Shown: in pieces, positions 52,397-61,814 of the stretch
How the letters are laid out: each line of letters starts with the position of its first letter
How positions within the stretch are numbered: position 1 is the first letter of the stretch
Assembly (NCBI GenBank): GCA_039621445.1
Contig: CP154955.1
Coordinates: 57,961,698-58,025,697 of the forward strand
Direction of reading: 5' to 3'
Source of the DNA: Euglena gracilis
Taxonomy: Eukaryota; Euglenida; Euglenophyceae; Euglenales
Length of the DNA: 64,000 nt
Notes under the pieces: generated by a model
Databases searched by the model: none
What the model was told of the DNA's origin: nothing
What the model saw: the letters and a program-made list of their open reading frames with translations, nothing else
Program-made: the position numbers and the translations under genes

Positions 52397-55112
52397 GTAT
52401 AGTACCAGCCAGCCACCGGCATCCTTTTCGCATTGCAGGGGGAGCCCAGCGGCCTGCGTTATGCCGTCCGGCGGACCCCATGGACAATGGATGGCCAGGC
52501 GCCCCCTCCAGACCTGGCCAGGGGCAGACCTCTTTTTTGAAGACACACAAACGCACACACACTCACCCCTCCTGCAAGTTTTGCCGTTTCGGTTGTGGGG
52601 AACATTTCTGGGGCACTGCTGCATTCGGCGCTGGGGGACCATTTTCGGCCATCCTGTCCGACCCCACCTGGTGGGGGGGGGGTGGGGGGCCAAAAACCAT
52701 TCACAGTCACACCGAAAAGCCAACCAGTCACTTCGAAAAACCACCCCCAGGGGAGGGGGTCAGACACACCTACGCAATGGTGTGGTCCTGGCGCAATCCC
52801 CCAAACCCGAACCAACCCACCCTCCAGGGTGGGGTGTTCCGAGTTAAAAAAAAAACAGCCTGGCCTCCACCCTTCTGGCCTCCCACCTGGCAGGCTGCAA
52901 GTGTGGGTTCGATTCCATCCAGCCGGGACTTCTCTGTGGGTCCCCATGGCCAACTGGGGAGGCGCCAGCAAACTTTTTGGGCTTTTGGCCAACATCCACA
53001 AGCCAGCTTTGGCCGAGTGGCCAAAGTGACCCCCCCCAGGGGGGTAGGAAGTGGGTGACTGGTTTGTGAAAGTGACCGGCTGGTTCTTTGAAAGTGAAAA
53101 GTTCCCCCCCCAGGGGTCAGTAACAAGGCGTTGTTACACCCCTCCGGGGGGGGGGGGACCAGCCAGCCAGCAGCCTTTTTCCAGCCCCGGACCCCCCTCC
53201 CTGCCCCATCGACAAGTTTTGTTTACTTTCCAGCCGCCCAAAGGGCGGCTGGACGGTAACAAAATTTTCGCTTTGGGGGTGCAAAAATGGGTTAAAAATG
53301 GGTCAAAAGGGCTGTCCAGGGCAAATTTGGGTCAAAAAATTGATGGTTGTTTGCATAATTGGCAGTTTTTTGGACATTTTTCGCTTTTTTTTGGTACCTG
53401 GTTGGACCCCAGGTTGGGCCCAGCTCCAGCCCATGACCCTGGGGGGGGGGGGGCAGCAGGCTTTTCCAGCCAGCCCAAATTTTTCCAGCCTCCAAGCTGG
53501 ACCCCCTTGGGGGAGGAGTCCAGCTCAGCAACAAAGCAATGTTATAGCCAGGACCTTGACCTGGGACGCGGGACTGGGGGAATCGCTGGGAATGGGTTCC
53601 AGCATGAAATGGCCGAGTTTTCTTTTTCAGGAAAATGCCTTTAGACGGCCCAAATTTTGGGGGTCCCCTCAGGGGAGTTCTTGAAGATGAGCATGCCCCA
53701 GCAATGGTGGCCCGCCCAGTCTGGGGGTGGAGCGGCAGAGGCGGGGGGGTCTGCCTTGGAGGCCACGCGGTTGCTACACCGTGGGGACGTGGTGGTGCTG
53801 GGGGTCACGCTGGGCCAGGAGCTGTTCTACCTCCAGATCGAGAACCCCACGGTGTGCTGCGGGCGAGTGGAGTGTGTGAGAAAAAAAAGAAGAGAAGAAG
53901 GGAGGGAGGGAGAAACAGAGAGATAGAGTGTGGCGCACCTGCGCGCATGTGATGTGTATGTCTGTTTGTGTGGATGCGTGCGTGCGTGCGTGTGTGCGTG
54001 CGTGCGTGCGTGTGTGCGAGGGTGCGTGTGTGTGGCTGTGTGCATTGTCTTTTTTCGGAGGCCTCAGAACTGCAAACTGCATGGCGTGTACAGTGTGTGT
54101 GTGTGTGTGTGTGTTTCGTTCTTTTTTTCACCAAAACTTCGAAGAATTAAGGGAAACTCAATGGGGAATGGGGGGTTCGAACAGCATGCGTGCAGGATTC
54201 AGAGCAGAGTCTGCATTTGAACACAATCCTTGTGAGAGAACTCCGTCTGGTTCCTATGCACACACAGCACTTGCCAAAGAACAACAAACAAACAAAATCG
54301 TTTACAGAATCAAGTTTGTCAAGTCAAGGACTCTGCAAAAGTTACAAACTTGATTCTGTAAACAATTTTGGTTGTCTGTTGTTCTTTAGTGAGTTGACTC
54401 CTGCAAAAATTTCAGGTGCTGGCCAGGTTTTGGAGCTTCAATTTCCGCAAGTTCTGTAATTTTTTAATTTTGGGTTGCATTTCCATGGCCAATGAGTGGT
54501 GGTTGTCCACCGCAGAAGGTGTGTGGATTGGGTATTTTTTTACCAGTTTTTTTTTGAACAATATCCGTGACCTGCCTTGCGGCTGTTGCTTCACAATGGG
54601 GTTGAGCAGGGGGGTGGTCTGGAGCCAGTCATCACTCCGAAGAAACTAGTCGGGGGGGGGGGCAGCAAAAAGACCGATCCCTGGGGTGGGGGTGAAGGCT
54701 TCATTTCATTTCAAAAGATCCCCCCAGGCGGAGAGGGGGTGGATGGGTCCGTGGCTGAGCCCCAGGGTCTGGATTTGGGTTCCAGCGTATAGCATGGGAA
54801 TAATAATATTACTCGCAGGAATAATAATTTTTTTTGGGAAATTGCATTTATCGATTTTTTGGGGGTGTCTGCGCCGGATGGGACTCCCCAGGGGTCTAAA
54901 AAAGTCAAGGTAGGAGGCGGCCCAACACTTCGGACCGCGCGACATCGCATCCGCCGCAGTTCCCGCCGCCGCCGCCGCCCGTGGCGCCCCCGCCCCTGCA
55001 CCACTTCGCGTGGGAGGACGTCTCCGGCGTGCTGTTCCGGGAAGAACACCTCCAGGCGGAGTTTGACCGGCTAGGGAAGGACGCCGATGAAACTGCTCAG
55101 CCCCCCGGCTGA
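35066..55112 (+). CDS. Split gene for a charged, coiled-coil-rich protein of unknown function, overview
   Basis: Four exons (about 35066-35128, 38208-38326, 39265-39366, 40569 to about 40672) join in phase 0, 2 and 2, and two of them are rich in E, R, A, L and Q. Further + strand exons with the same codon style occur at 41662-41799, 44711-44793, 48298-48405, 48894-48981, 53741-53866 and 54960-55112, the last ending in a stop. Several of these joins do not yet agree in phase, so there may be missing exons or more than one gene. I recognise no catalytic domain. Structural or scaffold roles are typical for such coiled-coil proteins, but that is inference. Most introns are packed with transposons and GT arrays. 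Confidence 0.5.
35290..35700. repeat. Dispersed TTTTTAAGG repeat, copy 2
   Basis: Diverged second copy of the repeat at 21,280-21,705, sharing the CCAAGGGCGGTCAAAGAGCC / ATCGAACC centre and the GACTTGTCTTTGCCGACTT block. Confidence 0.6.
37503..37940. mobile_element. hAT-like short element, CAGGCATTTGCTTAAGG subfamily
   Basis: Inverted 17-bp ends and an exact 8-bp duplication, TCCACAAC, at 37,495-37,502 and 37,941-37,948. The core shares GGATTGCAGTACCCCCC, CTGGACTGCAG..AGTCCAAATTTGG and CCAGTGACCGG with the copy at 46,288. Confidence 0.92.
38208..38326 (+). CDS. Coiled-coil gene, exon B
   Basis: This follows GCGGTGTAG and runs to the near-consensus donor CTAT|GTGAGTGGG. It reads VRRVMQTPPPCMQTKPRG, IAGPKCGGGVSLYVGWFENGA. 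It enters in phase 0 (matching exon A) and leaves in phase 2 (matching exon C). The middle part, with glycines, cysteines and an aromatic YVGWFENG stretch, looks like a small folded segment between helical regions, but I do not recognise the domain. Confidence 0.5.
39265..39366 (+). CDS. Coiled-coil gene, exon C
   Basis: The acceptor is GTGCCGCAG|T. The exon reads DAADHARWKEQEFARIAREL and EESRLVARRELKT, a clear amphipathic, charged helix of coiled-coil type. It ends CCCA|GTGTGTG in phase 2, and the intron opens directly with a 260-nt GT-rich array. The next exon contributes one G, completing a glutamine codon. The frame also stays open upstream to a second acceptor at 39,176 (CAACAG), so a longer form is possible. 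Confidence 0.65.
39366..39635. repeat. GT-rich array beginning at a splice donor
   Basis: GTGTGTTGTGTG-type repeat that starts exactly at the proposed donor of the coiled-coil exon C. Confidence 0.9.
39905..40100. repeat. Six tandem copies of a 32-35 bp unit
   Basis: The unit reads GGGGAAACGGGTGCTTTTTG followed by ATCAGATAATTTTT, with small changes between copies. No spacer pattern, so it is not a CRISPR array. Confidence 0.85.
40569..40672 (+). CDS. Coiled-coil gene, exon D
   Basis: After CCCCCACAG the frame reads AEEAARKWRSIALDQEARHS and DSLRLAFE, again a charged helix continuing the coiled coil of exon C with the correct phase. The right end is uncertain: after the helix the sequence runs into G-rich DNA with several weak GT sites (40,665 and 40,673). 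The opposite strand is also open here but has no family resemblance. Confidence 0.6.
41240..43960. other. Mostly repeat and AT-rich DNA around candidate exon E
   Basis: From 42,320 to 42,830 the DNA is AT-rich with GATGGGAA/TTCCCATC motifs at 42,447-42,490 and 42,770-42,815, possibly the ends of an old element. From 42,950 on it is G/C-run repeats. No further exon is supported. Confidence 0.45.
41662..41799 (+). CDS. Possible coiled-coil gene exon E
   Basis: A strong acceptor (CTGCCTCCCCCCCAG) precedes GPRQELLPVLGELLGQTSGG, APEQGEEYWKARCEPRG, up to a donor at GCGGG|GTGATT in phase 0. G/C-ending codons and the mixed leucine/glutamate composition resemble the other exons. The entry phase does not match the weak donors of exon D, so the join is unresolved. 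Confidence 0.42.
44711..44793 (+). CDS. Probable coiled-coil exon with an apparent one-base frameshift
   Basis: After TGGCTCGCAG the frame reads LQELSKAKAWG and hits TGA. One frame over, the same DNA continues as ADMHSELQSLRQR to a donor CAGCGG|GTATTG. The two halves read as one charged helix if a single base is missing near 44,743, in the GGGG run of TTGGGGCTGAC. Either the base was lost in assembly, the gene is decayed, or the two readings are coincidental. The intron again begins with a GT-rich tract. Confidence 0.45.
45616..46194 (+). pseudogene. Transposase-like ORF with one in-frame stop
   Basis: One frame runs from an ATG at 45,616 with an acidic, serine-rich start ending EKKLKVTLPT, meets a TGA at 45,769, and continues in the same frame as WKNGRDWLRFEASRGIWCAI. 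It then has a C..C, a histidine-bearing IKSHSEGKYHLAAKAM and a helical MVKHGIAYRKLRSFVG. A W..F..GI.C..C...........F......K.H..S..H layout is typical of the zinc-finger front part of hAT-like (ZNF862/TTF-type) transposases. Catalytic residues are not visible. After 46,194 the frame is lost. Confidence 0.45.
46288..46694. mobile_element. hAT-like short element inserted in the 45.4-kb transposon
   Basis: Inverted ends CAGGCTTTTGCTTAAGG with flanks GTTGCACA and CTTGCACA (seven of eight bases agree). It is the sister of the element at 37,503 and has disrupted the transposase-like reading. Confidence 0.9.
46695..47122 (+). pseudogene. Second ORF segment of the interrupted transposon
   Basis: Directly right of the inserted short element an open frame reads CTKADPGIESSLSASSEESG, then an acidic serine-rich stretch and KSDYSCPWFEKLVSRNPVFC, and stops at 47,120. 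The style resembles the acidic front of the first ORF. With the insertion and one duplicate removed, the preceding frame does not continue directly into this one, so further indels must exist. Confidence 0.35.
48298..48405 (+). CDS. Possible exon of the downstream unknown gene
   Basis: The frame after GGTTGAG reads DALPADHPSLLTEHLNRVQ, then a proline/glycine tail to a GT site (GGGG|GTGGTG) in phase 2, which agrees with the next candidate exon. An internal acceptor (GCCGGCAG, exon from 48,315) is an alternative. The helix-like LLTEHLNRVQ part looks coding; the tail is low-complexity. Confidence 0.35.
48545..48835. repeat. (GTGC)n then GT-rich array
   Basis: About 20 GTGC units followed by GTGTGTCTGTG variants. 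It produces cysteine/valine-rich artificial frames on one strand and threonine/histidine ones on the other. Confidence 0.95.
48894..48981 (+). CDS. Exon of an unknown protein
   Basis: The block following TTCCAAG reads TEGTPVASAADSIMGCVAL, PSIHVWIREE and ends GAGGAG|GTGTGC in phase 0, matching the next exon at 53,741. The beta-strand-like GCVALPSIHVWI part and almost exclusive G/C third bases suggest real coding sequence. No domain is recognised. A 290-nt GTGC/GT array lies just upstream. Confidence 0.5.
49150..50350. other. Intron or intergenic DNA with ordinary composition
   Basis: This is free of G/C runs and has several medium reverse-strand frames (49,168-49,776) in three different phases. 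They could be a frameshifted relic, but none shows a recognisable motif. Confidence 0.4.
50430..50940. repeat. TTTTTCCGCAATTTCCGCAA clusters
   Basis: Two blocks (50,435-50,560 and 50,860-50,940) of tandem CCGCAATTT units flank an ordinary-looking stretch. Both abut GGGGTATTATTTGGG repeats, suggesting one composite element of about 0.9 kb (50,350-51,300). Confidence 0.55.
51568..51735. mobile_element. Truncated CGGCGCC-core element
   Basis: Left end CAGGTATTATTTAAGGCC and a core GAGACATACTTTTTGGCGC. The right half is missing or replaced by TTAGGGG repeats. Confidence 0.45.
51898..52395. repeat. (CA)n and CAACA array containing N bases
   Basis: About 500 bp of CACACA/CAACACA with ambiguous bases at 52,209-52,222. 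True length is unknown because of the gap. Confidence 0.97.
53741..53866 (+). CDS. Exon of an unknown protein
   Basis: After GGCAGAG the frame reads AGGSALEATRLLHRGDVVVL, GVTLGQELFYLQIENPT, VCCGR, with phase-0 donors at 53,852 (ACG|GTGTGC) and 53,867 (CGA|GTGGAG). The alternating hydrophobic pattern suggests a small beta domain. It joins in phase to the exons at 48,894 and 54,960. Which donor is used, and the protein's function, are unknown. Confidence 0.55.
53938..54114. repeat. GTGC/GT-rich array
   Basis: Short tandem GTGC and GTGT tracts in the intron right after the exon ending near 53,866. Confidence 0.85.
54277..54386. repeat. Hairpin-forming inverted repeat with about 44-bp arms
   Basis: The arm AAAGAACAACAAACAAACAA...AGAATCAAGTTTGT is mirrored after a 24-base loop, with only three or four mismatches. 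It could be a tiny foldback element or a hairpin RNA source. Confidence 0.75.
54960..55112 (+). CDS. Terminal exon of the unknown protein
   Basis: After CATCCGCCGCAG the frame opens with a run of prolines, then HHFAWEDVSGVLFREEH, LQAEFDRLGKDADETAQPPG and TGA at 55,110-55,112. The acidic, helical end after a proline linker is a plausible C-terminus. Entry in phase 0 fits both donors of the preceding exon. A CA-rich array of about 220 nt starts a few bases after the stop, so the 3' untranslated region is probably repeat-derived. Confidence 0.55.
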   Translation, partial: FPPPPPPVAPPPLHHFAWEDVSGVLFREEHLQAEFDRLGKDADETAQPPG

Positions 55113-55124
55113 ACGCCAGACACA

Positions 55125-55345
55125 CACAGGCACACTCAGCGCGCACATACACATGCACGCACACACGCACATCCATACATACGCACACATCATGCGCATA
55201 TGCATGCCCACACGCACACATCATGCACGCACACATGCACACACGCACGCACACACACACGCACAACACACACACACACACACACACACACGCGCGCGCG
55301 CACGCACGCACGCACGCACATGCACATGCATACACACATCTTGCA
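55125..55345. repeat. CA-rich array
   Basis: CACACACGCACG-type repeats starting 12 bases after the stop codon at 55,112. Confidence 0.9.
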
Positions 55346-56211
55346 TACATTCAAGGAACTTTTGGAAATGCCATCAGATGACCCATTTTGGGGTGGGTGT
55401 CAGGGCGTCGCTTTGTTAAAGGGCACCCCGTCTCTTTGTGGGGGGACCAGCCAGCCAGTGGCCTTTTTCCAGCCACAGTCCTTTCCAGCCTCAGGCCAGC
55501 TCAAATTTTGGCTCAAGAACAGATTTTTTGATATTGACATTGACAGTTTTTAGGTCATTTTTGCAATTTTGATTTTGGCACCTGGTTTGACCCCGGTTGA
55601 GCCCAGTTCCAGCCGCGGGACCCCTGTGGGGAGGCTATCAGCCAGCAGCCTTTTTCCAGCCAGCCCAAATTTTCCGGTCTCTGAGCTGAATCCCGCCCCC
55701 CCCCCCCCCATGGGGTCCTTGAGTGACACCCTGGTGGTTGTCTCCAGGGGGGGGGTCCCACGTCCACAGGTCCTTTTTTATTTTTTTATAAAGGAAGTGC
55801 CCCCCCAGGGGAGGGTGCTATGGGCAGGTGGGGGGGTAAGGCATTTTTGACCCCCCCCCCGGGGTTTTGGGGTTGGGGTGGGTGGTGCTATAGCACACCC
55901 TCCGGCGCTGAAGGCGCCGGGGCCAGAAAGGGCCATTTTCAAAGGAGAACTGGCTGCGTCGGCAGGCCCCGGGGCCCAAAAACCAACCCCCCCCCGGGTG
56001 TGTGTGCCTGCTGTGGGCAGGCACCTCATAGCACAGGGCATATGCTATGCCTTGTGCATAGCACATGGACAAGGCATATACTCCCCCGGCATAGCACATG
56101 CATAGCACATGGACAGGGCATATACTCCCCCGGAGTTGGTAAAAAGAAGCTTGGTCCTATGCCACCCTGGGTGGGTGGGTGGGTGGACCCCCCCGGGGGT
56201 CTTGCAAAAAG

Positions 56212-56347
56212 GCGTGGGCTGCATCCGGGGCCTGGCGTCATTGACTGCCGGCAGTTCATGGACCTCTACGGGCGCCTCTTCTTGCGGGGCCTCGTCGAGC
56301 CCGACCCCGGCCTGGAGCCCAGCGAGCCGCTGACCTATTGCTGCTGG
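56212..56347 (+). CDS. Possible EF-hand-like exon
   Basis: The frame reads GLHPGPGVIDCRQFMDLYG, RLFLRGLVEPDPG, LEPSEPL. The G.ID..QF..LY pattern resembles the second half of an EF-hand: loop positions 6-12, then the F helix. The exon sits right behind a G/C-run repeat ending CTTGCAAAAAG. A GT donor follows TGCTGCTGG, but in phase 0, while the next exon needs phase 1, so another exon or a different donor is required. Confidence 0.45.
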
Positions 56348-57389
56348 GTTTTGCTTGCGGCCCACGGGCCAAAAAAAATTGCCAAAAAGGGCATTTCTGA
56401 GCAGTGTTTGGGTTTTCAACAAATTGTGACTTAAAAAACGCCGATCCGGCTGGCTTTGCGCTTTCTTTTTGCCTGTTCTCGGGCTATCAGCGGGTCCAGT
56501 GCCCAGCTGGCTTGACCCCCCCCTGGACCCCCCAACCCCCCTGGGGCTGGGGCCAGCCAGCACCTTTTTCCAGCCGGCCCATGGGACCCCTGGATCCCCG
56601 TCAATGGGGGAAGATCCCACTAACCCGGGTTTCCAAGTGAAGTGGTTCCAGTCTGGTCTGGAAAGAACTGTCCCACGAGGGCCGCCGGGTCTTGGCCCGA
56701 ACCCTGACAAATTTTGCCGCAGTGGGGCCATCCAGCACCGACGTGGGTGGGTGGGTGGGAGACCCCCTGAGGGCATTCATCCAGTCACCATTTTCCGGTT
56801 GCAATTTTTCAATAATAATTCATTTTTTTTTATGATTGATGTGCCCTCTTTGCTTGTTACAAAGTCAGTCAGTGGCACTCCCCTCTGAAGCCCAACAAAA
56901 ATGGCTAAAACCCCTCCCAAATATGAAGCCCCAGCTTTGAATTTGGGCGGGATTTCAAGACCCTCAAGAGGGCTTCATTTTGGGAGTTTTAACATTTGGG
57001 GGGGGGCATAATTGGGGGGTTTAGGCCAAGGAATTGTTGGGCATAATCCGACCTCCAAAAAGATCCCCCAGAAAGACGATTTTGTAAAAATTTGACCGAT
57101 TGCTTTTTCCTAGTGGGGACCGGGCCATACAATCACTTAGTCACTGGCCGACCTCCCCCCCTCCCCCAGGGCGGAGGTGCTTGACGTTTTTTTTCCATGG
57201 TGACTGACTGTTTTTTCGTCTGGACCCCCTCCCCCGGGGGGTCGGCAAAAAAAAACCACTAAAGTGACCCAGCGCGAAAGGTACCGGAAAAGTTGTTTCG
57301 GCCTTTTCCCTGTCTGTGGTCAAGTTTCTTTTTTGATTCCAGAGTGGCCAACCCCGGGGTCGGTGAAAAATCGTATGGACTGCCCGCAG

Positions 57390-57496
57390 GCGGGCTGCTG
57401 CCGGTGGGGCTGTTCGCGAAGTACGGCATCCGCCCCGACGGCCGCATGAACTTCGATGAGTTCTGCGTCCTCATGTTGACCGTGGCGAAGCGCTGA
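57390..57496 (+). CDS. Terminal exon with an EF-hand-like motif
   Basis: After TGCCCGCAG the frame reads GGLLPVGLFAKYGIRPDG, RMNFDEFCVLMLTVAKR and TGA at 57,494-57,496. Residues DGRMNFDEF match loop positions 5-12 and the start of the F helix of an EF-hand, with the glycine at 6, hydrophobic at 8 and glutamate at 12. Loop positions 1 and 3 are glycine and arginine instead of acidic residues, so calcium binding is doubtful. It probably ends a small calmodulin-like protein. Confidence 0.6.
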
Positions 57497-57726
57497 CCAG
57501 TCCCCCCCCCCCCCCTTCGCCCCGACTCTGACCGCCACCGGCTTTCTGTTCAACGTGTCTGAGTGCCACCCCCTCCCTGAGCCAGTCCTCCAATGCCCCA
57601 CCCCAAACCGTCCATGTGACGGCTATTTTGTGCGCGCAGAAAACAAACTTTGTTACCACGAATTACGGTAAAGAAAGTTATTGAATTGATATTAATAGAA
57701 ATGAATAACTATATTGATATTTAATA

Positions 57727-57736
57727 GCAACAACAA

Positions 57737-57789
<53 letters not shown>

Positions 57790-57873
57790 GCAGCAACAGC
57801 AACAGCAACAACAACAACAACAGCAGCAGCAGCAGCACCAACAACAACAACGACGACGACGACGACGACGACG

Positions 57874-57906
<33 letters not shown>

Positions 57907-57922
57907 ACAACAACAACAACAA
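57727..57922. repeat. CAG/CAA/CGA trinucleotide array
   Basis: About 64 trinucleotides: CAG, CAA and a block of nine CGA. Open in all frames, but it lies after the stop at 57,496 with no exon signals, so coding use is unlikely. Confidence 0.95.
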
Positions 57923-58454
57923 ATTTTATAATAATGATGATGAATAATAATGTTAAGAAAATAATTAATAAAAAAAAAGTTCATGAATATTTTTTGAAAA
58001 TGGCCATAAAGGAAAAATCACGACCACTGGTTTTCCATGGGAGTGAAATTGCTTTGGGTGTGTGTTGGGGCTGGAGCTCTTGTAGCCACGGCAAGCGTCT
58101 GCCCTCCCCATGTCCGCTGGATCTTCCTGTTACCCCCCAGCCCGGCCGCACCAATGCTGTTTGTTTGTGTGTCGCTTTTCTGTCACTCTCATCCCCGTCT
58201 CTGCCTCGCGTTGCAGTACCGCTGTAGGCTGTGAGCCTGATCGCCCCTTTGCCAGACATCCGAGGGGGGATTGTCCGGGCGGTTGGGACCCGGTGCCTGA
58301 CAACCCCCCCCCCCCAGAGTGGGTGGGGTGGCTTGAAAGGGAGGTTTCCCTCTTTCTTCTCCAATGCGAAGTGCCGATGAAGCGTTCGGACCCGACAAAC
58401 GCGTTCCCTGATCCCCCCGGGAAGGGTTGGCTTCCGACATTTCCTTGGTGTGTA

Positions 58455-58745
58455 TGGCCCAAAATTTTTCTGTATCATGTGTATGGCATCAAAATTTTTG
58501 TGTAACATGTATGCATCACACCAAAAATTTTTGTCTATCACCCCTGTATCACCAAACAGTTACCGAGTATTGAAAACACCCATTTTTGTACGTCGAGGAA
58601 ATTTTTCTCTATTTTGACACTTGCAATTTATTTTGCGCATCGTCAATGCTGGAAAGCTGCCGAAGATGTTGATTCTTCTTCAGAAAGGGTTTCATTTTCT
58701 GATTCTGAGAGTGATTACCCACTGATGAGTTTTATTTTTTTTCCA
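58455..58745 (+). mobile_element. Fragment related to the 45.4-kb transposon
   Basis: Degenerate copies of the GTATCACC plus AAAATTTTTG unit occur at 58,470-58,556. They are followed, at the same distance as in the 45.4-kb element, by an acidic serine-rich reading (WKAAEDVDSSSERVSFSDSE). Only the left part of the element is present. A G/C-run repeat follows. Confidence 0.4.
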
Positions 58746-59384
58746 ACTGCCCAAAGGAAGGTAACAAATCTTTTGCTTTTGGGGTGCAAAAATGGACCAA
58801 AAACAGGTAAAAATGGGTCGGAAAAGGGCTGGCCAGGGGGGATCAATTTTTCAATTCAATCAAAACCAAACTTGGGGGGATCAATTTTTTGCGTAATTGG
58901 GAGTTTTTTGGGGGCATTTCTGCAGTTTTCTCAATTTTTTTTTGGCACCAGGGCACCCCTATGGGGGGGGGAGGGGGCGGTCACCCAGCAGCCTTTTTCC
59001 ATCCAGCCCAAATTCTCCAGCTTCTGAGCTGGATCGGGGGGGGGGGGCTCACCAAGCGACGCCTGCACAAAACAATTGCATGTTTAAATGTGGAGGACAT
59101 GCTCGGGCGGGAATTCCTCCAGGATTGGGACTTCTTTGGAAAAGATCTTTTTCGACAAGCTGTGGAGCTTGAGACCGGCAACAGTCCAGGAAACCCTGTG
59201 CTCAAAAAATGACCTTGGGGGGTTCCATGTGCCCAAACCAAATGATCGGCCCCACCTCCTAAAAACCCCCAGAATATTTCTGTTTAAAGCCAGAATGCAG
59301 TGTAAACAGAAATAAACAGAAAATGCAGTTTTGGTTATTGTTGGTGGGTGCAGTGGTATGATGTGTCTGGACCCTGCTGTGTAC

Positions 59385-59745
59385 CTGCGTTGTTTGTGTG
59401 CGTGCGTTTGTGTGTTGTGGATTGTGTGGGTGTGCATGCATACCTGTGTGTGCATGTGCACGTGTGTGTGCGCTTGTGTGTGTGTCATGTGTGTGCCTTT
59501 GTGTGTGTGCATGTGCGTGAGGATGTGTGTGTGCCCGTGTGCTTGTGTGTGTGCCTGTGCCTGTATGTGGGTGTATATGTGTGTGCTTATGTGTGCATTT
59601 GTGCCTGTGTATGTGCCTTTGTGTGTGTGTGTGTGTGTGTGTACATGTGTGTGTGTGTGTACTTATGTCGGTGCATGTGTGCATTTGTGTGTGTGCGCGC
59701 GCCTGTGTTTAAGTGTGCCTGGCTATGTGTGGATGTGTGTCTGAA
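59385..59745. repeat. GT-rich array
   Basis: Imperfect GTGTGTGC/GTGCATGTGTG units over 360 bp. No gene in this stretch. Confidence 0.9.
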
Positions 59746-60425
59746 CCATTTGCTCACCAGCCCCACCACCAAAACCTCAGGCCAGTTTCATTTTTCATAA
59801 TTTGGGAAGTCGACCGACCCAGTGTTGCCCCTCCCCACACCGTCTCAGTGGGAGCACCACCAACCACTGACCGTATGCCCCTCTCGCCACCTTTTTTTGT
59901 TTCCTCCCACAACTGACCGCTGCATGTCGTTGCTGCCTCGCCAGGCTTTTTCCCTTTTTTTTTCTTTTAAGGAAGGTTGAGAGTCACTTAACACTTGTGT
60001 GACCCCTCCCCCCCGGGGTGGGTGGGTGGGTTTTCGAGGGTGGGTGGGTGGGTAGGGGTCCCGGAACCCGCCCCCCCCCCCTGAGGGGGGGTGGAGTACA
60101 CCATGGGTCAGGTTTTTGCCTGGCCAAAGGCAGGGCCGGATTTTTTAGCATTTTCAGCCGATTTTGGCTGTAATTTGGCTGGCTGGGTGGGTGGGTGGGT
60201 GGTTGACCCCCCCCCCCCGGGTTGTGGATGGGTGGGTTTTCCAAAAGTGGGTGGGTGGATGGGCTTGGGCCCGGGAAAAAGTGCCGCCCCCTGGGGGGGT
60301 CACCCAGTGAATCTATGGCTGCTCCCCTCCCACCATTCCCCAATGGCGTCGCCCAAAGCAGAAAGCCACCCTGGCCACCCCCCGACCTAAACTCGCTGCC
60401 ACCGGCAGCGAGACTCCCCTTCCTT

Positions 60426-60556
60426 CCTTCCTGCTTCCCTCCTTGCCGGTGCCGTGCTACACGCCGGACCACTCTCCCGGAACAATTACGCCGGCTGTCC
60501 AGTCCCTCAATCGAGGCGCCAAGCCCACCAGGGACGCCGTGTCCTCGCTTGCAGTG
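60426..60556 (+). CDS. GC-rich open block, possible exon
   Basis: The region is free of the G/C-run repeats around it. One frame reads LPVPCYTPDHSPGTITPAV, QSLNRGAKPTRDAVSSLA, up to CTTGCAGTGGTG. Base composition resembles the exons, but other frames are open too and there is no clear splice pair. Confidence 0.2.
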
Positions 60557-61814
60557 GTGGGTCAAGTTAGGGTTGAGGTATTATGCGATGGGCTGCAAGA
60601 GCTTTCCTGCACGTACTCTCCTCCCTAAGTCATATTGTGGACCCATAATAGCCCAAGGGTTGTATCCCCCCCAAAGGAAGACCCCAGGACTTCTTTTTGG
60701 GTCTGTTGCAGATAATCCCAAGGGAAGGGTCTGCTTTTTGTTTGTTTTTTTTTTGCTGAAAAATTCAACCCCTGGAGGGTCCAAAAAAGGTCCAAAAGGA
60801 GGGCAGTTTTTGGCAACGAGCAAAGCATGTCTATAAGAAAACTAAATTTAACACATTCAAATTGGGCAGAAAGTGAAAAATGTAAAAAAAAATCACTCAT
60901 TTTGGGGGCATTTGCCCAGTTTTAGGGGGTCTATTTTTGGATTTCGGGGGGGGTCTAGTTCTTGGGGGGGGTCTAGTTCTTGTTAATTTGGGGGGGGTTG
61001 CTGAAAATTGGCAGGCTTATTTTTGGGGGGTTTTGGTCCAAATGGACACTGGGTGTATGAGTGGCTCCCTGTTTCTGTGTGCCAGTTGCATGTGTGTGTG
61101 TGTGCGAGTGTCAGCACGTTTTCCTGCGAAGGGTGTTCTGGGGTCATGTTCTGGGGGGGGATGAGGCAGGCACTCTGTGTTTGGGCTGAGGCTGTAGGAG
61201 CATTCGGGATTTGGGATCAGCGAGGGTGAGCGGAGCACATTGTCCCTGCCGCCCTTGAGCCGGGATTCTTCAGGCTGTCGCTGGCCTTTGGACTGAGCTT
61301 CCTCTTTGTTCAGTGGCCCCAAAAGACCAAACTTTTCGGCAATTTTTGCTGGTTTTGAATTTTTTCCCCAAGGAATCAGGATGTTCCCAGATCATCTTTT
61401 TGGGAACATGATGAATATCGGCTCAAAACTCACACATAAGTTCCAAAATGACCAAATATATGAGATTTTTCTAAGTCCCCTCCAGCAGAAGTGCATTAAT
61501 TCCCAAAACGGCAACTCTTCTGAAATTTCTCGCATTTTCTCGCAATTTTCCCAAAGGCCTCTGACATCAATCCCCCCCCCCCCGCTGATTTGGGTCATAT
61601 GCAACTGACAGGAATGATGGGAAATTTTGACTTCTTATAAAAGTGATTGGATGACCAGGCCGAAAATTTTTTAAGGGTTTTGTTCAATTTTGGTGGTCTT
61701 GGGTAGGTTGCTGGCTGGCTGGGTGGTTGGGTTTTCAAAAAAAGGATGAGTTTGAGCCTGAGAAAAAGTTCCTCCCCCTGGGTTAACCAGTGAACCCGTG
61801 GTCTGCCACCCCTG

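Noticed and set aside
51868-53058. 396-codon forward frame and matching cysteine/valine reverse frames
   Set aside because: CA/GT simple repeat with N bases; any frame is open in such DNA.
57714-57984. Poly-leucine, poly-serine/asparagine and poly-cysteine frames
   Set aside because: All come from the CAG/CAA/CGA array lying after a stop codon; no splice sites lead into it.
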